The notes: generated by a model from the sequence alone, not told the origin. A DNA stretch of 8,559 nucleotides from an uncultured Alistipes sp. (GCA_947178455.1 CAMWYI010000073.1:1-8559); one strand, 5' to 3'. Shown: positions 1 through 7,865, counted from the stretch's first letter. Program-made: numbers and translations.

Positions 1-2317
1 GAATCAACTCCCTGATACCGGCCCGTTTAGCGGCCAAAATCTTCTCTTTCACCCCTCCGACCGGCGTCACCCGTCCGCGCAGGGTCGTCTCGCCCGTCAT
101 AGCGATGCGGTCGCGCACCTTGCGGCCCGTGTAAGTCGACACGATGGACGTAACCATGGTGATGCCCGCCGACGGGCCGTCTTTCGGAATGGCCCCTTCG
201 GGAACGTGGATATTGATGTCGTTCTTCTCGAACATCGCGGGGTCGATGCCCAACTCCTTGCTATGGGCCATGACCCATTCGTGCGCAATGGTCGCCGATT
301 CCTTCATCACGTCGCCGAGATTGCCCGTCAGGCTGACGCGGCCCTTGCCGGGCGTAAGGCACGACTCGATGTAGAGAATATCGCCGCCGACCTCCGTCCA
401 CGCCAAACCCGTCACGACGCCCGTCATGCCGCCGACCTCGTACTCCTCTTTGAGGAATTTGGGTACACCGAGCACTTTTTCGATGTCCTGTATCGTAAAT
501 TCGGGCGAGTACTCTTCGTCGAAAGCGATTTGCTTGGCGCGGGCGCGGGCGACTTTGGCCAACAACTTGTCCAGCGACCGGACGCCCGCTTCACGCGTGT
601 AACCCGAAATAATCGCTTCGACCACTTCGGCGGTCAACGTCAACTGCTCCGGCTGAATGCCGTGCGCCTCACGCTGTTTGGGCAACAAATGCTCCAATGC
701 GATGCTGACCTTTTCTTCCAGCAGGTACCCCGCGATATTAATCATCTCCATGCGGTCGCGCAAGGCCGGAGCGATATTGGCCACGTTGTTGGCCGTCGCG
801 ATGAACAACACTTTCGAGAGGTCGTATTCCATGTCGATGTAATTGTCATGGAACGTCGTGTTCTGTTCGGGGTCGAGCACCTCCAACAGGGCGCTCGACG
901 GGTCGCCGTGCGTCGAGACCGTCACCTTGTCCACCTCGTCGAGGATGATGACCGGATTGGACGAACCGCACCGCTTGATAGTCTGGATAATTCGCCCCGG
1001 CATGGCGCCAATGTAGGTGCGGCGATGTCCGCGAATCTCCGATTCGTCGTGCAGACCGCCCAACGAAATACGGCCGAATTTGCGCCCCAAAGCCGTCGCT
1101 ACCGATTTGCCGAGCGAAGTTTTGCCGACACCCGGAGGGCCGTACAAGCACAAAATCGGCGATTTGAGGTCGCCTTTCAACTTGATGACGGCCAGATGCT
1201 CCAAGATGCGCTCCTTCACCTCGTCCAGTCCGAAATGGTCGTGGTCGAGCTGCTCGCGGGCGCACTTCAAATCGAGGTTATCGGTCGTAACGTCGTTCCA
1301 AGGAAGTTCCAGCAGCAACTGCAAGTAGGTCATCTGCACCGAATACTCGGCGACGGCCGGATTGAGCCGCTCGACTTTTTGCAACTCTTTCTCGAACGTC
1401 TCGCCGACCTCTTTGGGCCAATTCTTTTTGGCCGCTTCCGCACGCAGTTTTTCGATTTCGGCATCGTCGCCGTCGCCCAATTCGTCCTGAATGGTACGCA
1501 TCTGCTGTTGCAGGTAATAATCGCGCTGCTGTTTGTCGATTTCCTGCTTCACTTTCTCCTGAATCTCGCCTTTCAGCTCGGCGAGCTGCTGTTCGCGGAT
1601 GAGGATTTCGAGCAGTTTGCGCGAACGGGCCAACAATCCGGGCGCTTCGAGCAAGGCCTGCCGGTCTTCGTCGGAAAGTTCGAGATTGGTACAGATGAAA
1701 TTGACGATACCGCGCTTGGAGTCGATATTCTTGATGGCGAACGCCGCCTCTTTGGGTATCGACGGCGAAACGTTGATGATGCTCAACGCCACGTCGCGAA
1801 TCGAATCGACCAAAGCCTCGAACTCGATGTTCTTGACATCGGGAATCGTATCGCGCAGGGCCGTAACACGGGCCTTGAAATAAGGCTCCGTTGCAACGTA
1901 TTCGTCAATTTGGATTTTTTCCAGTCCGTTGAGAATCACGGTCAGATTGCCGTTGGGCATCTCCAAAATCTTGATGATGCGGGCGGCCGTTCCGACCTTG
2001 TACATATCGTCGGGCGACGGGTCTTCGACGTCGCTTTCGCGCTGGAGCACGGCTCCGAGAATCCCCCCTTCGGCATTGACAGCCCGCACGAGCGAAATGC
2101 TCTTGTCGCGGCCCACGGTAATGGGCGTAATGGCACCCGGGAAAAGCACCGACGAGCGGAGCGTGAGAATCGGAATCACCGTCGGCACGTCGACCTCTTC
2201 GACCGTATCGTCGTCGCCCGAAATGATCGGAATCACGCGATGTTTTCCGTCCGACATTTCGGGAAAATTGGTCTCGTCGACCGCAGCGATTTCGATTTTA
2301 TTTTTCTTTTTATCCAT
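1..2317 (-). CDS. lon: ATP-dependent Lon protease (C-terminus cut by window edge)
   Basis: Cytoplasmic AAA+ serine protease that unfolds and degrades misfolded and short-lived regulatory proteins. The start is the ATG at 2315-2317, which opens with MDKKKNK and sits 21 nt after a promoter element; 772 codons are visible. An N-terminal extension of about 40 residues precedes the LAN substrate-binding domain (from VPTVIPILTLRSSVLFPG onward), then a helical region around residues 250-345. The AAA+ module has Walker A GPPGVGKT with Lys399 and Walker B ILDEVDK with Asp460-Glu461. The protease domain (from about residue 625) has the catalytic Ser716 in PKDGPSAG and Lys759 in GGVKEK. The 43-residue Ser-Lys spacing equals that of E. 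coli Lon. By comparison with E. coli about 50 C-terminal residues lie beyond the left edge. No frameshift or missing catalytic residue is seen. The gene is divergent from valS. Confidence 0.98.
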   Translation of the reverse strand, partial: MDKKKNKIEIAAVDETNFPEMSDGKHRVIPIISGDDDTVEEVDVPTVIPILTLRSSVLFPGAITPITVGRDKSISLVRAVNAEGGILGAVLQRESDVEDPSPDDMYKVGTAARIIKILEMPNGNLTVILNGLEKIQIDEYVATEPYFKARVTALRDTIPDVKNIEFEALVDSIRDVALSIINVSPSIPKEAAFAIKNIDSKRGIVNFICTNLELSDEDRQALLEAPGLLARSRKLLEILIREQQLAELKGEIQEKVKQEIDKQQRDYYLQQQMRTIQDELGDGDDAEIEKLRAEAAKKNWPKEVGETFEKELQKVERLNPAVAEYSVQMTYLQLLLELPWNDVTTDNLDLKCAREQLDHDHFGLDEVKERILEHLAVIKLKGDLKSPILCLYGPPGVGKTSLGKSVATALGRKFGRISLGGLHDESEIRGHRRTYIGAMPGRIIQTIKRCGSSNPVIILDEVDKVTVSTHGDPSSALLEVLDPEQNTTFHDNYIDMEYDLSKVLFIATANNVANIAPALRDRMEMINIAGYLLEEKVSIALEHLLPKQREAHGIQPEQLTLTAEVVEAIISGYTREAGVRSLDKLLAKVARARAKQIAFDEEYSPEFTIQDIEKVLGVPKFLKEEYEVGGMTGVVTGLAWTEVGGDILYIESCLTPGKGRVSLTGNLGDVMKESATIAHEWVMAHSKELGIDPAMFEKNDINIHVPEGAIPKDGPSAGITMVTSIVSTYTGRKVRDRIAMTGETTLRGRVTPVGGVKEKILAAKRAGIRELI

Positions 2318-2338
2318 GCTTGCAATAGAAATCGGTTT

Positions 2339-2347
2339 GCAAAGGTA
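2339..2347 (-). promoter_or_regulatory. Probable lon promoter, -7 element
   Basis: On the minus strand this reads TACCTTTGC, a full match to the Bacteroidota primary-sigma -7 consensus TAnnTTTGC. It ends 21 nt before the lon ATG, so the leader would be about 15 nt. The matching -33 TTTG box is poor: the AT-rich stretch at the expected distance has no clean TTTG. The element match is seen directly; promoter activity is inferred from the consensus and its position. No heat-shock element was recognised. Confidence 0.65.
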
Positions 2348-2390
2348 ACGATTTTTCAACTATTTTATTTCATCTTTAACAGATTGTTAA

Positions 2391-2399
2391 TAACTTTGC
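2391..2399 (+). promoter_or_regulatory. Probable valS promoter, -7 element
   Basis: TAACTTTGC matches the Bacteroidota -7 consensus TAnnTTTGC and lies 31 nt before the valS ATG, giving an expected leader of about 25 nt. The region where a -33 box should be (about 2366-2371) is AT-rich with only a partial TTT match. There is no Shine-Dalgarno sequence before the ATG; the leader is A/T-rich, which is usual in this phylum. It lies about 45 bp from the opposing lon element, so the two polymerase footprints probably overlap. Confidence 0.65.
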
Positions 2400-2430
2400 C
2401 GGTCGAACCATTCAATTCAAATCGAATACC

Positions 2431-5058
2431 ATGCAAATCGCAGACAAATACGTCCCCGCGCAAATCGAAGGGAAGTGGTACGAATACTGGACCGAACACC
2501 GGATTTTCCATTCGGAACCCGATGAACGTCAACCTTATACGATTGTCATTCCGCCGCCCAACGTCACGGGTATGCTGCACATGGGGCACATGCTCAACAA
2601 CACGCTGCAGGATGTGCTGGTGCGTCGTGCGCGCATGTCGGGCCGCAACGCCTGCTGGGTGCCGGGCATGGACCACGCCTCTATCGCGACGGAAGCCAAA
2701 GTCGTTGCGATGCTCCACGAGCAGGGCATCGAAAAATCGTCGCTCACGCGCGAAGAGTTCCTGCGCCACGCATGGGAGTGGAAAGAGAAATACGGCGGTG
2801 TCATTCTGAAACAGCTGCGCAAACTGGGTGCCTCGTGCGACTGGGAGCGCACCTGCTTCACGATGGACGAAGCCCGCACGGAAAGCGTGCTGCGCGTATT
2901 TCGCGACCTTTATGAAAAGGGCAAAATCTATCGCGGCGTGCGCATGGTGAACTGGGATCCGGCGGCGAAAACAGCTCTCTCGGACGAGGAAGTCGTATTC
3001 AAAGAGTCGCACGGCAAACTCTACTACCTGCGCTACAAGGTCGAAGGCACGGAACGCTGCATCATCGTGGCGACGACCCGTCCCGAAACCATTTTGGGCG
3101 ACACGGCCCTCTGCGTCAATCCCAACGACGAACGCTACCGAGACCTGCCCGCCGATGCACGGGTCATCGTGCCGCTGGTAGGCCGTTCGATTCCGGTCAT
3201 CCGCGACGAATACGTCGACATCGAATTCGGTACGGGTGCGCTGAAAGTAACGCCCGCCCACGACGTCAACGACTACATGCTGGGCGAAAAATACGGTTTG
3301 GAGACCATCGACATCTTCAACGACGACGGCACGATCAACGACAAGGTGGGCATGTACGCAGGCATGGATCGTTTCGACCTGCGCAAGCAAATCGAAAAAG
3401 ACCTCGCCGAAGCCGGACTGCTCGAAAAGACCGAAGATTACACCAACAACGTGGGCTATTCGGAACGCACGGGCGTCGCAATCGAACCGAAACTCTCGAT
3501 GCAGTGGTTCCTGTCGATGAAGGAGCTGGCCGAACCGGCGACAAAAGCGGTCATGGAGGATGCTATCCGGTTCGTCCCCGAGAAATACAAGAACACCTAC
3601 CGCCACTGGATGGAGAACATCAAGGACTGGTGCATCTCGCGCCAGCTGTGGTGGGGGCAGCGCATTCCGGCCTACTACCTGCCCAAAGGCGGCTTCGTCG
3701 TGGCGCTGACGGCCGAAGAAGCGCTGGAAAAAGCCCGCGCGAAGAGCGGCGACGCATCGCTGCAAATCGGCGACCTGCGGCAAGACGAAGATGTGCTGGA
3801 TACGTGGTTCTCGTCGTGGCTGTGGCCCATTTCGGTCTTCGACGGCATCCGCAATCCGAACAACCCCGAAGTCAACTACTACTACCCCACCGACGATTTG
3901 GTGACGGGCCCCGACATCATCTTCTTCTGGGTGGCCCGTATGATTATGGCCGGATACGAATACCGTCGCGAAAAACCGTTCGGAAATGTCTATTTCACGG
4001 GTATCGTCCGCGACAAAATCGGCCGCAAGATGTCGAAACAACTCGGCAACTCGCCCGACCCGCTCGACCTGATCGAAAAATACGGTGCCGACGGCGTGCG
4101 CATCGCCATGCTGATGTCCTCGTCGGCCGGCAACGACGTGATGTTCGACGAAGCGCTGTGCGAACAGGGCCGCAACTTCGGCAACAAGATATGGAACGCC
4201 TATCGTCTCATCAACGGCTGGACGGTCGACAATGCCGCTGCGCCGAGCGAGAATAACCGGCTGGCGGTCGAATGGTTCGAGCAGGCACTGGGCCGCGCCC
4301 TGCGCGAAGTGGAGGAGAATTTCAAGGCCTACCGCATTTCGGAGGCCTGCATGGTCATCTACAAATTGTTCTGGGATGAGTTCAGCGGTCTCTATTTGGA
4401 GATGATAAAACCCGCCTACGGTCAACCTATCGACGGCCGGACGTTCGATGCGACGCGCGATTTCTTCGACCGCCTGATGCGCATGCTGCATCCGTTCATG
4501 CCGTTCGTGACCGAAGAGATTTGGCAAGATCTCGCCCCGCGAGCCGCAGGCGAATCCATTTGCGTGGCCGCTATGCCGGTCGCAGCGCCGGAAGATGCAC
4601 GGGTGCTGGCGCGTTTCGAGCTGGCTCACGAGGTGATTTCGGCTGTGCGCAACATCCGCAATCAAAAAGGGCTGGCGCAAAAAGAAGCGCTGACGCTGCA
4701 AGTCATCGCCGATGCCAACTACCCCGAAGAGTACGCGCCGGTGATGCGAAAAATGGCCAACTTGACGGAAATCGAAACCGTCACGGAAAAAGACCCGACA
4801 GCGGCGGCATTCCTTGTCAAAACGACGCAGTATTTCGTGCCGATGGGCGGCAAAATCGACGCCGAAGCCGAACGGAAGAAACTTACGGACGACTTGACCT
4901 ATTACGAAGGATTCCTCGCCAGCGTGCTGAAAAAGCTCTCGAACGAACGGTTCGTGCAATCGGCTCCCGAAAAGGTCGTGGCCAACGAACGGGCGAAACA
5001 GGCCGATGCCGAAGCGAAAATCGCCGCGCTGAAAGCCCAACTCGAAGCCCTGCGATAA
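2431..5058 (+). CDS. valS: Valyl-tRNA synthetase (ValRS)
   Basis: Class Ia aminoacyl-tRNA synthetase that activates valine with ATP and charges tRNA-Val in the cytoplasm, with a CP1 domain that removes mischarged threonine. The product is 875 residues, a normal full length. The HIGH-class motif is HMGH at residues 50-53, after PPPNVTGML. The CP1 editing domain follows, with TTRPET at 215-220 and GTGALKVTPAHD at 267-278. The second ATP-binding motif is KMSKQ at 533-537, where the last Ser of canonical KMSKS is Gln; I recall this as common in Bacteroidota ValRS, so it is not a defect. The anticodon-binding helical domain starts after GNKIWNA (about residue 584). The last ~70 residues form the Lys/Glu/Ala-rich coiled-coil arm typical of ValRS. 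It ends in TAA and is followed 36 bp later by rnhA, probably on the same transcript. Confidence 0.99.
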   Translation: MQIADKYVPAQIEGKWYEYWTEHRIFHSEPDERQPYTIVIPPPNVTGMLHMGHMLNNTLQDVLVRRARMSGRNACWVPGMDHASIATEAKVVAMLHEQGIEKSSLTREEFLRHAWEWKEKYGGVILKQLRKLGASCDWERTCFTMDEARTESVLRVFRDLYEKGKIYRGVRMVNWDPAAKTALSDEEVVFKESHGKLYYLRYKVEGTERCIIVATTRPETILGDTALCVNPNDERYRDLPADARVIVPLVGRSIPVIRDEYVDIEFGTGALKVTPAHDVNDYMLGEKYGLETIDIFNDDGTINDKVGMYAGMDRFDLRKQIEKDLAEAGLLEKTEDYTNNVGYSERTGVAIEPKLSMQWFLSMKELAEPATKAVMEDAIRFVPEKYKNTYRHWMENIKDWCISRQLWWGQRIPAYYLPKGGFVVALTAEEALEKARAKSGDASLQIGDLRQDEDVLDTWFSSWLWPISVFDGIRNPNNPEVNYYYPTDDLVTGPDIIFFWVARMIMAGYEYRREKPFGNVYFTGIVRDKIGRKMSKQLGNSPDPLDLIEKYGADGVRIAMLMSSSAGNDVMFDEALCEQGRNFGNKIWNAYRLINGWTVDNAAAPSENNRLAVEWFEQALGRALREVEENFKAYRISEACMVIYKLFWDEFSGLYLEMIKPAYGQPIDGRTFDATRDFFDRLMRMLHPFMPFVTEEIWQDLAPRAAGESICVAAMPVAAPEDARVLARFELAHEVISAVRNIRNQKGLAQKEALTLQVIADANYPEEYAPVMRKMANLTEIETVTEKDPTAAAFLVKTTQYFVPMGGKIDAEAERKKLTDDLTYYEGFLASVLKKLSNERFVQSAPEKVVANERAKQADAEAKIAALKAQLEALR

Positions 5059-5094
5059 TCGGTCGGCAAGGCTGAACTCAGTTACGACGTTCCG

Positions 5095-5595
5095 ATGGAC
5101 GCTACTCCGACAAACACCCCGACTGCGGCACCGAATCGCTCGATTACCATCTACACCGACGGTTCGGCACTCGGCAATCCGGGGCCGGGCGGCTACGGGG
5201 TTGTGCTGCTTTCGGGGCCTCACCGCAAGGAGCTGGCGCAAGGCTACCGGCTGACGACCAACAACCGCATGGAACTGCTAGCGGTGTGCGTTGCGCTCGA
5301 AGCGCTGCGGTTCGAGGGGTCGGACGTAACAATCTATTCGGATTCGCGCTATGTGGTCGATGCCGTTATGAAAGGCTGGGTCTTCGGCTGGGAGAAAAAA
5401 CGCTACATGAACCGCAAAAATCCCGACCTTTGGAAACGTTTTCTGCGGGCCTACCGCAAACATCGCGTCCGGCTCGTATGGGTAAAAGGCCACGCCACGA
5501 CGGTGGAGAACAACCGCTGCGACCAACTGGCGGTCGCGGCAGCCAACGACGCCTCCCGTCTGCTGGAAGACACCGGCTACCGTCCCGAAGAATAA
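5095..5595 (+). CDS. rnhA: Ribonuclease HI
   Basis: Cytoplasmic endonuclease that cuts the RNA strand of RNA:DNA hybrids, clearing R-loops and primer remnants. The product is 166 residues. The two-metal active site is complete: Asp22 in IYTDGSALGNPGPGG, Glu60 in TTNNRMELLA, Asp83 in IYSDSRYVVDA and Asp143 in NNRCDQLA, plus the flexible-loop His133 in VKGHAT. The basic handle region (GWVFGWEKKRYMNRKNP) is present but about five residues shorter than in E. coli. The ATG at 5095 gives an N-terminal tail about 12 residues longer than E. coli RNase HI, Thr/Pro/Ala-rich and probably disordered; no later in-frame ATG lies before the first beta strand. It sits 36 bp after valS with no promoter or terminator seen between, so cotranscription is likely. 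Its 3' end faces the GtrA-family gene 25 bp away. Confidence 0.97.
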   Translation: MDATPTNTPTAAPNRSITIYTDGSALGNPGPGGYGVVLLSGPHRKELAQGYRLTTNNRMELLAVCVALEALRFEGSDVTIYSDSRYVVDAVMKGWVFGWEKKRYMNRKNPDLWKRFLRAYRKHRVRLVWVKGHATTVENNRCDQLAVAAANDASRLLEDTGYRPEE

Positions 5596-5620
5596 ACGAA
5601 CGAGGAAGAGACGCGAAACG
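5596..5620. other. Convergent rnhA / GtrA-family gene intergenic gap
   Basis: Only 25 bp separate the rnhA TAA from the TAG of the minus-strand operon. No convincing bidirectional terminator is present, so the two transcripts probably run into each other's 3' ends or stop by another mechanism. Confidence 0.6.
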
Positions 5621-6112
5621 CTACTCGCGCTGCGCGTGACGGAACGAATAGTATTTGGCCATCAAGTAGCTGTAAACGACCGTAATGCCGGTCGTCAGCA
5701 CTTTCGACGGAGTAGGCCAAATGCCGCACACCTCGACAAAGAATTTCAATCCGCCGTAAGTCAATGCAATAGAACCTGCTACCGAAACGACGTAACGGCC
5801 CAACTGCGTAGGCGTCCGCAAGGGCGAGAATCGGAAGACGACCCTGCGGTTCAACCAAAATCCGACGAAAAAAGTAATGGGAAAAACCACTCCCAACGCG
5901 GCGATATGCGGCGACAGCACCACGAATCCCAAATCGAAATAGCGGTGCGCAATCACGTAATTGTAAATCAGCGAATAGCACAACGGGTCGAGCACCAAAT
6001 AATTCAATCCGCCGCAAACGGCGTATCGAAAAGTCTGACGCGGCAAAAACGCCCTGACCGGCCGGATATAGAGCCGGTCGATGAGGGCGATTATTGCATC
6101 GGAGAGGCGCAT
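5621..6112 (-). CDS. GtrA-family small membrane protein
   Basis: A 163-residue polytopic membrane protein assigned to the GtrA-like family. Members of that family are thought to move polyprenyl-phosphate-linked sugars across the inner membrane, or to help lipid-linked glycan and teichoic acid decoration. Four hydrophobic segments are visible at about residues 28-50, 62-85, 105-126 and 134-155. Family-typical features are FRYAVCGGLNYL at the first segment, FFVGFWLNRRVVFRF after the second, and a C-terminal YLMAKYYSFRH. The start is the ATG at 6110-6112, which overlaps by one base the TGA of the upstream gene (TGATG) and suggests translational coupling. The frame remains open far upstream, but that extension is Arg-rich and lies inside the upstream gene, so it is not coding. 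No GtrB-type glycosyltransferase is visible nearby, so the substrate is unknown. It ends in TAG and converges on rnhA. Confidence 0.88.
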   Translation of the reverse strand: MRLSDAIIALIDRLYIRPVRAFLPRQTFRYAVCGGLNYLVLDPLCYSLIYNYVIAHRYFDLGFVVLSPHIAALGVVFPITFFVGFWLNRRVVFRFSPLRTPTQLGRYVVSVAGSIALTYGGLKFFVEVCGIWPTPSKVLTTGITVVYSYLMAKYYSFRHAQRE

Positions 6113-7020
6113 CAACGGGCGGAATAGACCCAAAGTTCGGAGAACGTATCGCGATGCTCGCGCAGGAAATCGCGCGCCTTCATTTCGTGCTCCGAAACGT
6201 AACACGAAACCATGTAGCGATTGCCCAAACGGTAAATCGCATAATCCAAATCGGCGGCCCGACGGGCGAAGAACTTTTGCGCATTCGCGGCATTCTCCTG
6301 CGTCTGGAACACCCCCATCACCACGTAATGACGACCCGAAACGGGCACGGCCAACTTGACGGATTCGGTCGGTTGCTGTATCGGGGCAGTTGCGACAGCG
6401 GTCGGCTCCGAATCCTGCACTGCCGACGTCGAATCCGCAACGACCGGCATCGACTCCTCGACGGCCGGAGTTGTCGGCACGGAGGGTACCTCCTCCGTCG
6501 GTTCCGCAGCGGCGAACAACCCTTCGGTCGGCCAATCGAAATGGCTCTGCATCAGATAATACCCGATGACGAGCGCAGCGGCGACAATGGCCGCGACGCC
6601 GAGCACGATGACCCAATCGACGCAACCCTTTCGGCGTACCCGCACCGGAGCATGTCCCTGCGGATTCAAGCGGCGCTCGAATGTCGAAGCAGGCGTAAAA
6701 TTCTTGAATTTCAAGGTTCCGACCCCTGCAATCGTGAGGATTTCGTCCTGTCGGGTCTGTTCCAGCCACCGGTCGTACACCGCGCGGGCCGCATCCGTGT
6801 CGCACGAAGCGGCACGGGCAATCGTATCGACCAACGATTCGCCCCGCTCCTGCGACGTGAACTCGACCCGACGATAAGGCGGCTGCACCCACCGTTTCGA
6901 GATTTGCTCGGCCCCCTCGAACTCCACGTACAACGACCCGACGTCCGGCAGGTAAATATCCCCGCCGCCGGCCAAACGGTTGGCAATCAACCGCGAAACC
7001 TGTTCTATCATCTGACTCAT
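6112..7020 (-). CDS. HU-like (CCDC81-type) / transmembrane / SPOR domain protein
   Basis: A 302-residue, single-span inner-membrane protein. Residues 1-58 and about 60-118 look like two HU/IHF-fold units of the bacterial HU-CCDC81 type. Supporting motifs are the N-terminal helix MSQMIEQVSRLIANRL, then DIYLPDVGSLYVEF and, in the second unit, ILTIAGVGTLKFKNF. A basic stretch (RVRRKG, 127-132) precedes a transmembrane helix at about 134-156, which predicts the HU part in the cytoplasm and the rest in the periplasm. Residues 157-226 are a Thr/Pro/Glu/Val-rich linker. Residues 229-300 form a SPOR domain (GRHYVVMGVFQTQENAANAQ to ELWVYSAR); SPOR domains bind denuded glycan strands at division septa. 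The ATG at 7018-7020 overlaps the lgt stop as ATGA, and its own TGA overlaps the next start. The architecture matches HU-CCDC81/SPOR fusions described in Bacteroidota. A role in linking the nucleoid to the septum is inference; DNA binding by these HU units is not shown by the sequence. Confidence 0.88.
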   Translation of the reverse strand: MSQMIEQVSRLIANRLAGGGDIYLPDVGSLYVEFEGAEQISKRWVQPPYRRVEFTSQERGESLVDTIARAASCDTDAARAVYDRWLEQTRQDEILTIAGVGTLKFKNFTPASTFERRLNPQGHAPVRVRRKGCVDWVIVLGVAAIVAAALVIGYYLMQSHFDWPTEGLFAAAEPTEEVPSVPTTPAVEESMPVVADSTSAVQDSEPTAVATAPIQQPTESVKLAVPVSGRHYVVMGVFQTQENAANAQKFFARRAADLDYAIYRLGNRYMVSCYVSEHEMKARDFLREHRDTFSELWVYSAR

Positions 7021-7865
7021 CGTTTTCCTTTTTTAGGTGCCGACGTTTCGACTTCATCCGTTCGGCAAGCCCGCACGATTATCCAAATACCGAGCACGAC
7101 GAACGGAATGCTCAACCATTGGCCCATGTCGAGCGACCACCCTACCTCGAACGCTTCCTGTTCGGTCTTGATGAACTCCAAGAAGAAACGGGTGAGGAAC
7201 ACGCCGAGCAATCCGACACCGAAAATCAATCCGGGACGCCGCCGGCCCATGTCTTTCGCATAGTACAACCAGCACAACACGCCGAATGTCAGCAAATAGC
7301 ACAATGCCTCGTAAATTTGGGTCGGGTGCACCGCAGCGGGCGCGTACTCGTAAACCCATTTGTGCGAACGCACGAACTCGAATCCCCAAGGCAGCGAAGT
7401 CGCCGTGCCGAAAATCTCGGAATTGAACAGGTTGCCGAGCCGCACGATCGCCCCGCCGATACCGACCGGAATCATGATGCGGTCCAACGACCAGATATAG
7501 GGCAATTTGTTTTTGCGCGAAAAGAGCCACAGGCCTATCAACAGGCCGATAGCCGCGCCGTGACTGGCCAATCCGCCGTCGCGGAAGCCCGTGATAATCG
7601 TCCAAGGACGCGGCAGGTACTCCATCGGAGCATAGAACAGGCAGTGTCCCAACCGTGCCCCGAGAATCGTGGCCAGCGTACCGTAGAGAAAAACCGATTC
7701 GGCGACCGACGCAGGCAAACCCTCGCGCTTGCAGAAATTGTTGAAAAACTGCGCGCCGACGAGAATCGCCAACGCCCACATCAAGCCGTAATAACGGATG
7801 TCCAACGATCCGATAGAGAAGAATACCGGATCGAAATTCCAAACGACAGATAAAAACGGTATCAT
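7017..7865 (-). CDS. lgt: Prolipoprotein diacylglyceryl transferase
   Basis: Inner-membrane enzyme that transfers diacylglycerol from phosphatidylglycerol to the lipobox cysteine of prolipoproteins, the first step of lipoprotein maturation. The product is 282 residues, close to E. coli Lgt (291), and has several hydrophobic segments consistent with the seven-helix family fold. Family motifs are RYYGLMW (24-30), DGGLASHGAAIG with His102 (equivalent to E. coli His103), and the signature VRLGNLFNSEIFG (141-153) with Arg142, Asn145 and Glu150. HPTQIYEA (180-187) and LTRFFLEFIK with Arg226 follow, the latter probably equivalent to E. coli Arg239. The C-terminus is a short basic cytoplasmic tail. 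Its ATG (7863-7865) overlaps the TGA of the kinase gene by 4 nt, and its TGA overlaps the ATG of the HU-like/SPOR gene by 4 nt, so it is almost certainly cotranscribed with both. No promoter is visible upstream of it. Confidence 0.98.
   Translation of the reverse strand: MIPFLSVVWNFDPVFFSIGSLDIRYYGLMWALAILVGAQFFNNFCKREGLPASVAESVFLYGTLATILGARLGHCLFYAPMEYLPRPWTIITGFRDGGLASHGAAIGLLIGLWLFSRKNKLPYIWSLDRIMIPVGIGGAIVRLGNLFNSEIFGTATSLPWGFEFVRSHKWVYEYAPAAVHPTQIYEALCYLLTFGVLCWLYYAKDMGRRRPGLIFGVGLLGVFLTRFFLEFIKTEQEAFEVGWSLDMGQWLSIPFVVLGIWIIVRACRTDEVETSAPKKGKR

Larger units (their letters stand above)
2318..2430. other. lon/valS divergent intergenic region
   Basis: This is a 113-bp AT-rich spacer between the two divergent start codons, in clear contrast to the GC-rich genes on both sides. 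It contains the two opposing TAnnTTTGC elements and A/T tracts around 2351-2378. I see no hairpin, riboswitch-like structure or small ORF in it. Confidence 0.8.

Noticed and set aside
206..2809. Plus-strand 867-codon ORF antisense to lon
   Set aside because: It is codon-aligned with lon on the opposite strand, begins with GTG, is rich in His, Arg, Asp, Val and Phe as expected from mirrored codons, and has no recognisable domain. Its 3' end runs into valS in a wrong frame.
4027..4041. ValRS KMSKQ as a possible defective KMSKS motif
   Set aside because: The remaining motif residues and surrounding context are intact, and I recall Gln here in other Bacteroidota ValRS, so I treat it as a lineage variant.
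2365..5241. Minus-strand 958-codon ORF antisense to valS and the start of rnhA
   Set aside because: It is open only because valS lacks TTA, CTA and TCA codons. Its composition is mirror-like, no domain is recognisable, and valS has complete family motifs in the sense direction.
5611..5637. Possible terminator hairpin at the rnhA/GtrA junction (ACGCG at 5611-5615 with CGCGT at 5633-5637, or GCG-AAA-CGC at 5613-5621)
   Set aside because: The stems are 3-5 bp, one has a 17-nt loop and lies partly in coding sequence, and neither is followed by a clean T tract.
5621..7057. Minus-strand 478-codon ORF that would extend the GtrA-family gene upstream
   Set aside because: The first ~315 codons overlap the HU-like/SPOR gene in another frame and encode an Arg/Gly-rich sequence with no domain. 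The coupled ATG at 6110-6112 gives a protein of normal GtrA size.
7119..7853. Plus-strand 244-codon ORF opposite lgt
   Set aside because: Lgt on the minus strand has all its catalytic motifs; the opposite frame is hydrophilic, lacks any motif and fits a codon-bias shadow.
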